From Actinomyces wuliandei (lineage in GTDB: Bacteria > Actinomycetota > Actinomycetes > Actinomycetales > Actinomycetaceae), in assembly GCF_004010955.1 (NCBI RefSeq), contig NZ_CP025227.1, forward strand, positions 1,736,001 through 1,800,000: DNA of 64,000 nt, read 5' to 3'. The position numbers and the translations under genes are program-made. How positions within the stretch are numbered: the first letter of the stretch is position 1; each line of letters begins with the position of its first letter. Positions 7,380-16,376 of the stretch are shown one piece after another. The notes below the pieces were generated by a model that saw only the letters and a list, made by a program, of their open reading frames with translations, was not told the origin of the DNA and did no database searches.

Positions 7380-8660
7380 ATGGCCTCCCCTACCACGGTG
7401 CCCGCTCCCTGGCCGACGCCCACCCGGTCCCCAGGCACACCGCAGCCACGCTCGATCGTGCTCACCCCTCCCAAGGTGACATGGCGGGCCGTCGCCCGCC
7501 AGTGGCTGTGGTCGGCGGTCATCGCCCCCTTCGGCGGTGTCCACGTCGAGGGAGAGTTCGACGCCGACGGCCCCTGCGTCGTCGTGGCCAACCACGGCTC
7601 CCACGCGGACACGATCGCGATGATGAGCGCCTCCCCCACGCTCATGAGGGTGGTGACCGTGGCAGCCCATGACTACTGGTTCTCCACGTGGCTGCGCCGG
7701 TCCCTGGCCCGGGGCCTGCTCGGCGCCTACCCGGTGCGACGCACCGGGGAGGGTGCCTACGAGGAGCTGCGCGGGATACTGGCGCACCGGGTGGCCGAGT
7801 CCATGAGCGTCCTGGTCTTCCCTGAGGGCACCCGCAGCCGCGACGGGAGCGTCGGCCGGTTCCACTCCGGGGCCGCCCGCCTGGCCCGGGACTTCGGCAT
7901 CCCCGTCCTCCCGGTGGCGCTGGTGGGCTCACGGGAGATGATGCCGAAGAAGGGGTGCCTGCCCCGGTACTCCCCCGTGGAGGTGCGTATCGGGCGCCCA
8001 ATCATGCCACGCGACGACGTCGCCGCTGTCAGCCAGGAGGCCCGTGCCCAGGTTGTCGAGATGCTGAGACGTCCTCGCAGGCCAGCGCCGGTCTCTGACG
8101 TGTACACGGTGCTGCGGCAGGCGATGTCGGGCAGGCGGGGGGACCTCGTCGCGTTCACCTGGGGGTTGGCCGACGCGGTCCTCCTGCCTGTCCCCGCGGA
8201 GATGAGCCAGGCCTGGATCGGGCTGACGCGTCCCGAGCTGATGTGGCGCCGGGGGGTGCTGGTCGTGGCGGGCTCAGTCCTCGGCGTGGCCACGACCCAC
8301 CTCCTGGCGCGCGCCGGCCTGCGCCCGCCAGCCCTGTGGGTGACACCGTCGATGGAGGTGGCAGCCTCCCGGCTCCTGCGCCCCGGGCCACGCGGCTGCT
8401 GGAACCAGGTCCTGACAGGCTTGCCGGTCTCGCTGCGGGCTGCGGAGTCAGGACGGCGCGGCCTGCCCCTGGCACGGGTCCTGGTGCACGCCGCCGGAGA
8501 ACGCGCCGTACGCATGGCGGGCGTCACGGTAGCTCTCCTGGCCCTGGAGAAGCCGCTGGGGCCGATCACTCGCCAGCACTACGGCCGCTACCTGCTCACG
8601 AGCGCCGTCGCGCTCGGGGCGACGGCACGAGGGGCCGTCCGCCGGTGGGGCAGGCGGTGA
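7380..8660 (+). CDS. PlsC-type 1-acyl-glycerol-3-phosphate acyltransferase with extra C-terminal domain
   Basis: 426 residues. The acyltransferase block has the catalytic NHGSHADT (HX4D, about residue 71), the substrate-binding FPEGTRSRDGSVGRFHSGAA (about 147) and VLPVALVGSREMMP. The family acylates lysophosphatidic acid or a related acceptor at the membrane. After about residue 235 there is an additional 190-residue region with hydrophobic segments (LADAVLLPVPAEMSQAWIG, GVLVVAGSVLGVATTHLLAR) not part of plain PlsC; it may be a membrane-anchoring module. GAAAGG ahead of the ATG supports the start. It is monocistronic and converges on hisA. Confidence 0.88.
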   Translation: MASPTTVPAPWPTPTRSPGTPQPRSIVLTPPKVTWRAVARQWLWSAVIAPFGGVHVEGEFDADGPCVVVANHGSHADTIAMMSASPTLMRVVTVAAHDYWFSTWLRRSLARGLLGAYPVRRTGEGAYEELRGILAHRVAESMSVLVFPEGTRSRDGSVGRFHSGAARLARDFGIPVLPVALVGSREMMPKKGCLPRYSPVEVRIGRPIMPRDDVAAVSQEARAQVVEMLRRPRRPAPVSDVYTVLRQAMSGRRGDLVAFTWGLADAVLLPVPAEMSQAWIGLTRPELMWRRGVLVVAGSVLGVATTHLLARAGLRPPALWVTPSMEVAASRLLRPGPRGCWNQVLTGLPVSLRAAESGRRGLPLARVLVHAAGERAVRMAGVTVALLALEKPLGPITRQHYGRYLLTSAVALGATARGAVRRWGRR

Positions 8661-8710
8661 GGTCGGGAGAGGTCGGTGCGGTCGAGGACGTCAGGCTACC
8701 CCTGCTCCGT

Positions 8711-9454
8711 CTACGCCCCGGCAACCTCCAGGGCCTCCTGGAGGGTAAAGCTGCCGCTGTAGAGGGCCTTGCCGACGATGGCACCCTCGACCCCGTCAGG
8801 GACCAGCCGCCTGAGCGCACGCAGGTCGTCCAGGTCAGCGATGCCACCGGAGGCGACGACGGCGGCGCTGGTGCGGGCGCAGACCTCCCGCAGCAGCGTG
8901 GTGTTCGGGCCGGTGAGGGTCCCGTCACGGGTGACGTCGGTGACGACGTAGCGGGCGCAGCCTGCCTGGTCCAGCCGGGCGAGAGTCTCCCACAGGTCTC
9001 CTCCCTCCCGGGTCCAGCCCCGGGCGGCGAGGGTCGTGCCGCGCACGTCCAGACCCACGGCGATCCTGTCTGCGTGCTCGGCAATGACCTGCTGCGTCCA
9101 CTGGGGGTCCTCCAGGGCGGCCGTCCCCAGGTTCACCCGCGCGGCCCCGGCGTCCAGCGCCCGAGCGAGGGAGTCGTCGTCACGGATACCGCCGGAGAGC
9201 TCGACGCTGACCCCGACCTCCTTGACGATGCGTGCCAGGAGGTCCGCGTTCGAGCCGCGCCCGAAGGCCGCGTCCAGGTCCACCAGGTGGATCCACTGGG
9301 CACCAGCCCGCACCCAGTCCTGGGCCGCCTCCAGGGGGCTGCCGTAGTCGGTCTCCGAGCCGGCCTCGCCCCTGACGAGCCGGACGGCCTTGCCGTCAGC
9401 CACGTCAACAGCAGGAAGGAGGGTCAGCACAGCGTCCCCCGTGTTTTCCATCAT
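8711..9454 (-). CDS. hisA: HisA/PriA phosphoribosyl isomerase
   Basis: 247-residue TIM barrel. [20 protein letters not shown] carries the first catalytic aspartate, and [14 protein letters not shown] carries the second; the phosphate loops are LSGGIRDD and [11 protein letters not shown]. It converts ProFAR to PRFAR in histidine synthesis. In many actinobacteria this protein (PriA) also serves as the TrpF isomerase; which applies here depends on whether a separate trpF exists elsewhere. AGGAG and GGAGA elements precede a double ATG. It follows hisH by 92 bp. Confidence 0.95.
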   Translation of the reverse strand: MMENTGDAVLTLLPAVDVADGKAVRLVRGEAGSETDYGSPLEAAQDWVRAGAQWIHLVDLDAAFGRGSNADLLARIVKEVGVSVELSGGIRDDDSLARALDAGAARVNLGTAALEDPQWTQQVIAEHADRIAVGLDVRGTTLAARGWTREGGDLWETLARLDQAGCARYVVTDVTRDGTLTGPNTTLLREVCARTSAAVVASGGIADLDDLRALRRLVPDGVEGAIVGKALYSGSFTLQEALEVAGA

Positions 9455-9546
9455 TCTCCGTTCTCCTCGCAGGGCACAGCGCGTGCACGACGTCGATGTG
9501 TGTGTTGTTATCCTGCCACTCCTGCCAGGGCTGTCATGTCAGTGAC

Positions 9547-10185
9547 CTACAACGTGGTCAGCCAGTTGCGCAACAGCTGTGCCCCGGCGTCGCCGGACTT
9601 CTCCGGGTGGAACTGGGTGGCGCACAGGGCGCCGTTCTCCACCGCCGCCAGGAAGTCCTCGCCGTGGGTGGCCCAGGTAGCCTGGGGCGCACGAGCGGGA
9701 CCCTGCCCCATGAGGGAGGCGGGGTCGGTCTTGGCGGCGTAGGAGTGGACGAAGTAGAACCGCTCCTGGCCGAGGCCGTCGAACAGGACCGAGGAGCCCG
9801 GCGGGCGGACCTGGCTCCACCCCATGTGGGGCACGACCTCCGCCTGAAGGCGTGTCACGGAGCCCGGCCACTGACCCAGGCCCTCAGCCCGGGTCCCGTG
9901 CTCCTGGGAGGAGTCAAACATCACCTGCATCCCCACGCAGATCCCCAGGACCGCGCGCCCTCCAGCCAGGCGGCGGTCGATGACCCTCGGAGCACCCACC
10001 TGCCGCAGCTGGTCCATGACCGCCCCGAAGGCACCGACACCGGGGACGACCAGCCCGTCAGCCTCCCCAGCCTCCTGAGGGTCCCGCGTCAGGGACACGT
10101 CTGCCCCCACCCGCTCCAGCGCACGCACAGCGGAGCGGACATTACCGGACCCGTAGGCCAGGACGACGACGCAGGGAGCTCTCAT
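9547..10185 (-). CDS. hisH: Imidazole glycerol phosphate synthase, glutamine amidotransferase subunit
   Basis: 212 residues from the ATG at 10185 (MRAPCVVVLAYGSGN). The class-I amidotransferase nucleophile is in GICVGMQVMF, with the histidine/glutamate in TQFHPEKSGDAG. HisH supplies ammonia to HisF for IGP and AICAR formation. HisF is not in the window, so the pair is split. A frame extends 13 residues further upstream but adds only Arg/Cys-rich sequence. The gene is separated from the rest of the his genes by the inserted multi-TM gene. Confidence 0.95.
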   Translation of the reverse strand: MRAPCVVVLAYGSGNVRSAVRALERVGADVSLTRDPQEAGEADGLVVPGVGAFGAVMDQLRQVGAPRVIDRRLAGGRAVLGICVGMQVMFDSSQEHGTRAEGLGQWPGSVTRLQAEVVPHMGWSQVRPPGSSVLFDGLGQERFYFVHSYAAKTDPASLMGQGPARAPQATWATHGEDFLAAVENGALCATQFHPEKSGDAGAQLLRNWLTTL

Positions 10186-10248
10186 GGCGCGAACCCTACA
10201 GCCTGACGCCCCACATCGCGCCACCCCCAGATAGGCAACAATCGGCCG

Positions 10249-10835
10249 GTGAGCACCTGGCCTCCCTCCTCGCCACAGACACCGCCGCCCCGCTCGCAGC
10301 AGGGACCCGGGCAGTCAGGGCAGCCTGGGCAGTCCGGAGGAAGGAGCTCCCTACGGCCCAGCATCCCCGCCTCCCTAGCGGTACCGGGAGTCCGGCTCCT
10401 CAACGTCCTGTGTGCCCCGGTGGCGGAGGCCTGGCTGGGAGGGTCCCTGTGCCGTTCCCCAGCCAGCGGTGGTGGTGCCTGACCCCCAACGCCACGGGGG
10501 ACATGAGGCTGTGGGGGGAGGTCTCCGGACCCGCGCTGACCGTCACCCCGGTGATGGGGTGGCTCCGCCCCCACGCGGGCAAGGCCGCCAGGGTGTCGGA
10601 CCCGGTGATGCGTGAGCGCATGGGCGCCACCACCCTGGTCTCGGCGTCGGAGGACCTGGACGACGACGACACCGGGGTGCTGGTGGCCGACTGGGCCATA
10701 GACAACCTGGCGGCCCGCCAAGACAACCAGCCCCCACCCCACGCCAGAGCCCCACCAGAAAACACCGACGCAACCGAGGCCTCCAGAGATAACCCGCCAC
10801 CCACCACAACATACCCGTTACCTTTATGTTGTTAG
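10249..10835 (+). pseudogene. Unrecognised ORF, possibly frameshifted
   Basis: A GTG at 10249 opens a Pro/Ser/Gln-rich frame that ends near 10482 after RLLNVLCAPVAEAWLG. A second frame, open from 10410 to 10835, continues plausibly as RVPVPFPSQRWWCLTPNATG, then MRLWGEVSGPALTVTPVMGW and an acidic stretch (SASEDLDDDDTGVLVADWAI). Joined with a frame change near 10440 they would give about 195 residues. I do not recognise the family. It is divergent from hisH and converges with the multi-TM gene. It could be a broken gene, a real gene starting at 10410, or chance; the composition of the second half looks coding. Confidence 0.4.
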
Positions 10836-10900
10836 TGGTGCCTCACGTAAGAGGCAGGGTACGGCTGAAAAGCGGCGGAGTGACGTGGAGGCTCGTGCCC

Positions 10901-11992
10901 CTAGCGTGTGGGTGCGGGGTAGTAAGGGGCCAGGGCCAGGCGCAGCTCGTAGAGCTCGCGCAGGGAGGCGCTGACCTCGTCACGCGGCAGCACCACCCGC
11001 CCCAGGCCCACCAGCACCCGGTCCCACCACCCCAGCGGACGCGGCACCGCCTCACGCCCCACCAGGCCCACCACCAGCTCGGCCGTGCCCGCCGGGCCAG
11101 CAGGCTCGGCCACACCCGCCGCGCCCTCCCCGTAGCGCACCAGGTGCAGCACGTCGTTGGTCTCCACCACCTGACGCACCACCCGCTCACCAGCCGACAG
11201 CCCCTCCACCGACAACCGCACCCCCGGACGCACCCGGGTGACCTCCCGCCACAGCGGCTCCACCACCTGCTCACCCACGCGCTCCACCAGCACCGAGCGG
11301 CCCTCCTCCACGATCCGGCGCACACCGCCCACAGCCAGCGCCACCACGATCAGCACCAGCACCACCAGGAACAGCACGTGACGCACCTCCCGGCCCCCAG
11401 GCCCAGCCAGCCCCGCCAGCGAGGCCACACCCACGCCCGCGTAGACCACCGTCAGCCCCGCCGCCACCAGCAGCGACACCAGGGACACCCGTGCCGCCCC
11501 TGGCTGCCCCCTGCGCACCAGCACCGACACCGCCCCCACGCTGCACGCGATAGCTACTGCGGCCAGGGCCACCTCGTAGGTCCCGTAGTAGACCCCCACC
11601 CAGGCCGAGACCCCCGCCTGGTCGTAGGGGTAGAGCAGGCCGCCCTCACGCAGCGGCATCGCCACCGCAGCCACACACTCCACCACGCCCACCACGGCAC
11701 CGACCCCGGCCACCCGCCAGGCCGCACGCCGCGACAGCCCGCCACGCCGGAACGTCATCACCAGCACCATCACCGACACCAGCATGACCAGGAACACCAG
11801 GCGCTTGACCAGGTCCACCACCACCTGGTCCCCGTAAACCTCCTCAGCCTCCTGGGCGAGGGCCGCCAGGCACATGGACGCGGCAGCCAGCTGGAGCAGC
11901 CGCGTGCGCGGCCCGCTGCCCCGGTGCACCACAGCCACCACCACAACCAGCGCCACCAGGGCGACAAGGACTGAAACAACAACCGACAACAT
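10901..11992 (-). CDS. Multi-TM membrane protein with soluble C-terminal domain (MAB_1171c/DUF6545-like)
   Basis: 363 residues from the ATG at 11992 (MLSVVVSVLVALVALVVVVA). Seven hydrophobic segments fill the first 240 residues, then a soluble tail carries VVEPLWREVTRVRPGVRLSV and LRELYELRLALAPY. That layout resembles the actinobacterial MAB_1171c-type 'putative transporter' family with its DUF6545 tail, whose function is unknown; the match is from memory. A longer frame from a TTG at 12028 is possible. It sits between an unknown his-operon gene and hisH in the same direction, with 200-bp gaps, and looks like an insertion into the his cluster. Confidence 0.6.
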   Translation of the reverse strand: MLSVVVSVLVALVALVVVVAVVHRGSGPRTRLLQLAAASMCLAALAQEAEEVYGDQVVVDLVKRLVFLVMLVSVMVLVMTFRRGGLSRRAAWRVAGVGAVVGVVECVAAVAMPLREGGLLYPYDQAGVSAWVGVYYGTYEVALAAVAIACSVGAVSVLVRRGQPGAARVSLVSLLVAAGLTVVYAGVGVASLAGLAGPGGREVRHVLFLVVLVLIVVALAVGGVRRIVEEGRSVLVERVGEQVVEPLWREVTRVRPGVRLSVEGLSAGERVVRQVVETNDVLHLVRYGEGAAGVAEPAGPAGTAELVVGLVGREAVPRPLGWWDRVLVGLGRVVLPRDEVSASLRELYELRLALAPYYPAPTR

Positions 11993-12192
11993 GCGGACCC
12001 TACCCGTGCCTATTCCTAGAAGGAGCAATTTTCATCAGAACGATGATGGCACAGCAGCGGCAAAAAGTCTACCCCCACGCCACTTGTGTGAGAGGGAATC
12101 AAGCCGGAACCCGCTGTCCTCGTCGGTACCGGTTTCCAGGCCGCCCACCTACCTGGCAGCGCGAGGCAAGGCATACCATCAGGACCGCGGGA

Positions 12193-13047
12193 CTAGGACT
12201 GCGGTGGCCGACGCAGACCGCGCCCCAGCCAGCGCATGGCCCGCGACGGTCTGACCTCGGTGGAGCGCACGGCTCCCGGCACGTCCTGGGGCGCCGTCGC
12301 CCCCAGGAGCACGTCCTCCACGACCTGGTCCATGGAGGCCAGCAGCAGCCCGGCCGAGGCGTCCTCCCCCGCCGCCCCGTCCACGTAGCGACGGGCGGTG
12401 ACCGTACCGGACAGGCCGGACTCGATACCGACATCAGTAGCCAGGTCGGCCGTCATAAGGACGACTCCCGCCCGCGACACCCGGGAGAGGTTGGCGGCCA
12501 GCTCAGCCGCCTCAGCAGGCTCAGTGTCCGCACCGCCAACCAGCTCGGAGATGTCCCACTCCTCGTGGGCTGAGACCATCTGCCGCACCGCCAGGGCACC
12601 GCTGGAGGAGGGCACCACGACGCACTCCAGGTTGCCCACGGCGCACAGGGCCGCCAGGGCCTGGGCACTGGCCACCGGGGTGACCACGACCGCAACCTTG
12701 ACCGCCCTGGGCACCTGGGAGCCACCGACCTGGTCCGGCTGGTCCCGCAGGTCAGCCCGGTCCGACTGACCCGTGCCTGCCTGGTGCGTGTCCTCGCCTC
12801 CGTCACCTCCCCGGTCGGGGCCAGCCTCCTGGGCCAGGGCGCCAGAGTGCGGCCCAGCGGCTGCCAGGCCCTGGGTGAGAGCAGCGAACTCCGCGTCCAT
12901 GTCGCGCGGGGCACCATCGCGACCACCAGTCTGACCACCGGCCTGCCCAGTGGTATGGCTCCTGTCCCGGCCACCACCCTCATCGTTGCCCTGACCGTCC
13001 CCCGGCTTGCCGTCCCATGTACCGTCCTGGCTGTCCTGACTCATCAC
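12193..13047 (-). CDS. Uncharacterised protein of the his operon
   Basis: 284 residues starting at the GTGATG that overlaps the hisB stop. The first 110 residues are a Gly/Asp/Gln-rich, probably disordered tail. The remainder looks like an alpha/beta fold: [20 protein letters not shown], then [19 protein letters not shown] and [20 protein letters not shown]. No catalytic motif stands out. An uncharacterised gene between hisB and hisH is common in actinobacteria, as far as I recall. Translational coupling to hisB suggests a role linked to histidine synthesis, but that is inference. Confidence 0.75.
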   Translation of the reverse strand: MMSQDSQDGTWDGKPGDGQGNDEGGGRDRSHTTGQAGGQTGGRDGAPRDMDAEFAALTQGLAAAGPHSGALAQEAGPDRGGDGGEDTHQAGTGQSDRADLRDQPDQVGGSQVPRAVKVAVVVTPVASAQALAALCAVGNLECVVVPSSSGALAVRQMVSAHEEWDISELVGGADTEPAEAAELAANLSRVSRAGVVLMTADLATDVGIESGLSGTVTARRYVDGAAGEDASAGLLLASMDQVVEDVLLGATAPQDVPGAVRSTEVRPSRAMRWLGRGLRRPPQS

Positions 13048-13655
13048 AGGGCTCCTTTCGTCGAGGGGACCGCCTCCACACGGGGGTCGTCCTCGACCGC
13101 CACCCGCAGCGCCCGGGCCAGGGCCTTGAACTCCGCCTCAGCGACATGGTGCGGGTCACGGCCAGATATGACGCGCACGTGAAGGCAGACGCCAGCGTGG
13201 TAGGCGATCGCCTCCAGCACGTGACGGACCATCGAGCCAGTGAAGTGTCCGCCGATGAGATGGTGGACGAAGGCCTCGGACTCCCCCTCGTGCACCAGGT
13301 AGGGGCGTCCGGACAGGTCCACCACAGCCTGCGCCAGGGCCTCGTCCAAGGGCACCAGGGCGTCCCCGAAGCGACGGATGCCCCGTTTGTCCCCCAGGGC
13401 CACCCGCAGCGCCTGGCCGATACAGATCGCCGTGTCCTCCACGGTGTGGTGGACGTCGATGTGGGTGTCACCTGTGGCCTGGACCCTCAGGTCCATCAGC
13501 GAGTGCCTGCCCAGGGTCGTGAGCATGTGGTCGTAAAAGGGGACCGTGGTGGAGACGTCCGTGGTACCGGTGCCGTCAAGACTCAGCTCGACGACCACAC
13601 GGGACTCACTGGTGGCCCGCTCCACACGTGCGGTTCTCGGGGTCGGTGTGCTCAT
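13044..13655 (-). CDS. hisB: Imidazoleglycerol-phosphate dehydratase
   Basis: 203 residues, monofunctional form. The manganese-binding motifs are both present: [19 protein letters not shown] and [17 protein letters not shown], as is [17 protein letters not shown]. It dehydrates IGP to imidazole acetol phosphate. The start ATG overlaps the hisC stop in an ATGA arrangement, so translation is coupled. Confidence 0.97.
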   Translation of the reverse strand: MSTPTPRTARVERATSESRVVVELSLDGTGTTDVSTTVPFYDHMLTTLGRHSLMDLRVQATGDTHIDVHHTVEDTAICIGQALRVALGDKRGIRRFGDALVPLDEALAQAVVDLSGRPYLVHEGESEAFVHHLIGGHFTGSMVRHVLEAIAYHAGVCLHVRVISGRDPHHVAEAEFKALARALRVAVEDDPRVEAVPSTKGAL

Positions 13656-14941
13656 GCTTCCTCCTTGAGGACAGTCGTGACGACGGTGGACGTCACCGCG
13701 TCAGGTCTTAGGGCCTCAGACGCCAGGGCAGCGGACAGGGACCGGCGGAAGAGTGCCGTCTCCTCAGGCGTGCCCACGCTGACACGCAGGTAGCCCTCCG
13801 GACCGACGACACGGACCAGGACGCCGTCGTCCAGGAGGTGCTGCCAGACCGCCTCACGGTCGGCGAAGGCGCCGAAGAGGACAAAGTTGGCGTCGGAGTC
13901 ACAGACGTCAAGGCCCCTGCTGCGCAACCACGACACCAGGGCGTCACGCTCAGCCCGCAGGGAGGCCACCTGCGCCATCAGCTCCTCGCTGTGAGCCAGT
14001 GCCGCCAGGGCGGCAGCCTGGGTGAGGGAGGACAGGTGGTAGGGCAGACGTACCACGCGCAGCCAGTCAACCAGGTCGGCGCTGGCCGCCAGGTAGCCCA
14101 GTCGCAGGCCTGCTGCGCCAAAGGCCTTGGACATGGTGCGGGTGACAGCCAGGTGGGGGTAGGTGTCCAGGAGCTCCAGGGCGCTGGGCACGCCCGGGCG
14201 CCGGAACTCGGCATAGGCCTCGTCCACGACGACGACGCAGTCAGCAGCCTGGGAGGAGCCAGGACGGCCTTGCCCTCCCCTTGGGGCACCTCCCGTCGCC
14301 CCCTGGGGCCCGCTCCCGCGAGCGGCCTCCAGGACGGCGCGCAGGTCCTGGGGCGGCAGGGCGGTCCCCGTAGGGTTGTTGGGGCTGGCCAGGACCATGA
14401 GCGCGGGGCGACGACGCCGTAGCAGGGCAGTCACTGCCTCCAGGTCCAGGGAGAAGTCCCTACGGCGTGGCACGGTCACGTACTCGGTGAGGGTGTCGCG
14501 GGCGTACTCGGGGTACATGGAGTAGGTCGGGGTGGCGGACAGGCAGACCCTCCCCGGCCCTCCGAAGGCCTGGAGGAGGTGGAGCATGACCTCGTTGGAG
14601 CCGTTGGCTGCCCAGATCCTCCCCGGTGCCAGGCGCACCCCGGACTCACGGGCCAGGTAGTCAGCCAGCGCCTCCCTCAGAGCCGGAAAGTCCCGGTCCG
14701 GGTAGCGGTTGAGCCCTGCGGCCGCACGGGCCACAGCCGCAGCGACGTCGGCGATGACCTGCTCCTGCGGGGAGTGCGGGTTCTCGTTGACGTTAAGGCG
14801 CACGGGCACGTCCAGCTCAGGGGCTCCGTAGGGCTGGCAGCCCTCCAGCCCCGGGCGCACGGGCAGCACGGGTGGTCGGGACCGCCCGGCGTCCGGGGCG
14901 GGAGGCGCAGCAGAAGACGCAGAAGGCTCGGTAGGGGTCAC
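13652..14941 (-). CDS. hisC: Histidinol-phosphate aminotransferase
   Basis: 429 residues from a GTG. A fold-type I PLP enzyme: [39 protein letters not shown], and the PLP lysine in [19 protein letters not shown]. It transfers an amino group from glutamate to imidazole acetol phosphate. Between the NPTG block and the VDEAY strand lies an inserted low-complexity run of about 25 residues rich in Gly, Ser, Gln and Pro (bases about 14245-14325), absent from typical HisC. It follows the MetE-like gene by 29 bp. Confidence 0.95.
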   Translation of the reverse strand: MTPTEPSASSAAPPAPDAGRSRPPVLPVRPGLEGCQPYGAPELDVPVRLNVNENPHSPQEQVIADVAAAVARAAAGLNRYPDRDFPALREALADYLARESGVRLAPGRIWAANGSNEVMLHLLQAFGGPGRVCLSATPTYSMYPEYARDTLTEYVTVPRRRDFSLDLEAVTALLRRRRPALMVLASPNNPTGTALPPQDLRAVLEAARGSGPQGATGGAPRGGQGRPGSSQAADCVVVVDEAYAEFRRPGVPSALELLDTYPHLAVTRTMSKAFGAAGLRLGYLAASADLVDWLRVVRLPYHLSSLTQAAALAALAHSEELMAQVASLRAERDALVSWLRSRGLDVCDSDANFVLFGAFADREAVWQHLLDDGVLVRVVGPEGYLRVSVGTPEETALFRRSLSAALASEALRPDAVTSTVVTTVLKEEA

Positions 14942-14970
14942 GGCAGGAGTCTAGAAGGTGACAGCAGGTC

Positions 14971-16176
14971 TCAGAACCTCTCGCCGGCCAGGCGGGCGCC
15001 CTCCACCAGGGACTCCAGCTTGGCCCAGGCGATCTGGGAGTGGACGCGCCCGCCCAGGCCGCAGTCGGTGGAGGCCACCACCCGGTCTGGACCGACGGCA
15101 CGGGCAAAGCGCTCGATGCGGTCGGCCACCAGCTCGGGGTGCTCCAGCACGTTGGTGGCGTGGGAGACCACGCCGGGGATCAGGTACCTGTCCTTGGGCA
15201 GCTCGTGGACCAGCCAGAGCTTCCACTCGTGCTCGTGCCGGACGTTGGCGGCCTCAAAGCTCAGGCCGTGGGCACTGACCATCGCCGCCAGCTCCAGGAT
15301 CGGCTCCAGGCCCAGGTCGGTGGAGTGGGGGCCGTGCCACGACCCCCAGCACACGTGGTAGCGCACTTGCGAGGGGTCGATCCCGCTCAGGGCGTGGTTG
15401 AGGGCCTCGATACGGACCCGGGAGAAGTCCTTGTAGGCTTCCATGTCGGGCTCTGTGACGAACTGGTCCCAGGACTCGGCGAGGTCAGGGGCGTCGATCT
15501 GGAGGGTCAGGCCCGCCTCGGTGATAGCCAGGTACTCCTCGCGCAGTGCCTGGGCCCAGGCCCAGACGGCGGCCTCGTCGTCCTCGTAGTAGTAGTTGCC
15601 GATCCGGGCCGCCGCCGCCGGGGAGATCGCGGTCATGAACCCGTCGCTGACAGGTCTGCCCACGGCGCGCAGGGCTGAGGTGAGAGCAGCGACGTCACGG
15701 GCCACCGCGTCCTGCCCGGTGTAGGACAGCTCGCCGGTGACAGCGGGGACCACGGGAGGCGGGGCGCTGGCCAGGTGGATGCCGCTGGTGGGGTCCTGGT
15801 AGGCCTCAGCGAAGGCGACCCAGTCACGCCGCTCGCTCATGGCGTCCAGCTCCAGCTTGCCTGCGGGCGTGGGGCGCCTGGACGCCGCCGCCTCCTCGGG
15901 GCTGAGGACGGACAGCCCGGAGAAGCGCTCGAAGGTGTAGAACCACCAGGCCCCGTAGTCAACCTTCTCGGTCATGACGTGGCCGTACTCGCCGTCGTTG
16001 ACGGCGCTCAGGCCGAGGTCGGTCTGCCGACGCACCACCTCGGCGGTCTCCGCCCGGACCACCTGGGACAGGCCAGCACTGTCCAGGCTACCTGCGGCAT
16101 GGTCGGCATTGGCCTTCAGGAGGGCGTCGCTACGAGGCAGGGAGCCCACGTGGGTGGTACGGATCGTCGTTGACAT
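14971..16176 (-). CDS. MetE-like cobalamin-independent methionine synthase family protein
   Basis: 401 residues from the ATG at 16176, preceded by AGGAAGG. The single TIM barrel has the family landmarks TTHVGSLPRSD near the start, VNDGEYGH, QIDAPDLAESWDQF, HVCWGSWHGPH (zinc ligand region) and ASTDCGLGGRVHS (second zinc cysteine). Such short MetE-II/epoxyalkane-CoM-transferase-like proteins move methyl or alkyl groups between thiols using zinc; the real substrate here is unknown, and full methionine synthase activity is not implied because the N-terminal half of MetE is missing. It sits between hisC and the glycoside hydrolase in the same direction. Confidence 0.85.
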   Translation of the reverse strand: MSTTIRTTHVGSLPRSDALLKANADHAAGSLDSAGLSQVVRAETAEVVRRQTDLGLSAVNDGEYGHVMTEKVDYGAWWFYTFERFSGLSVLSPEEAAASRRPTPAGKLELDAMSERRDWVAFAEAYQDPTSGIHLASAPPPVVPAVTGELSYTGQDAVARDVAALTSALRAVGRPVSDGFMTAISPAAAARIGNYYYEDDEAAVWAWAQALREEYLAITEAGLTLQIDAPDLAESWDQFVTEPDMEAYKDFSRVRIEALNHALSGIDPSQVRYHVCWGSWHGPHSTDLGLEPILELAAMVSAHGLSFEAANVRHEHEWKLWLVHELPKDRYLIPGVVSHATNVLEHPELVADRIERFARAVGPDRVVASTDCGLGGRVHSQIAWAKLESLVEGARLAGERF

Positions 16177-16376
16177 CAAGGGTCCTTCCTGGACAGGGCC
16201 GGGCGTCCGGGGCGCCGGCCGTGCGGCCTCAAGGCAGCCGACGCAGCAGGTCCGTGGTGCTGCCCTGAACGCGGCACCGGTCTTGGTGCCACCAGCAACG
16301 CTACCCTGTCCGTGACGTGATGGCGATCCCCGTCACGGCAGACCCCCGGTCGGCCCGCAGGCTCAGGGACGCGCGC

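Noticed and set aside
8243..9742. 499-codon plus-strand frame across the plsC/hisA junction
   Set aside because: Shifted relative to plsC and antisense to hisA; no coherent product.
10826..11974. His/Gln/Pro-rich plus-strand frame opposite the multi-TM gene
   Set aside because: Typical antisense image of a Val/Leu/Gly-rich membrane protein.
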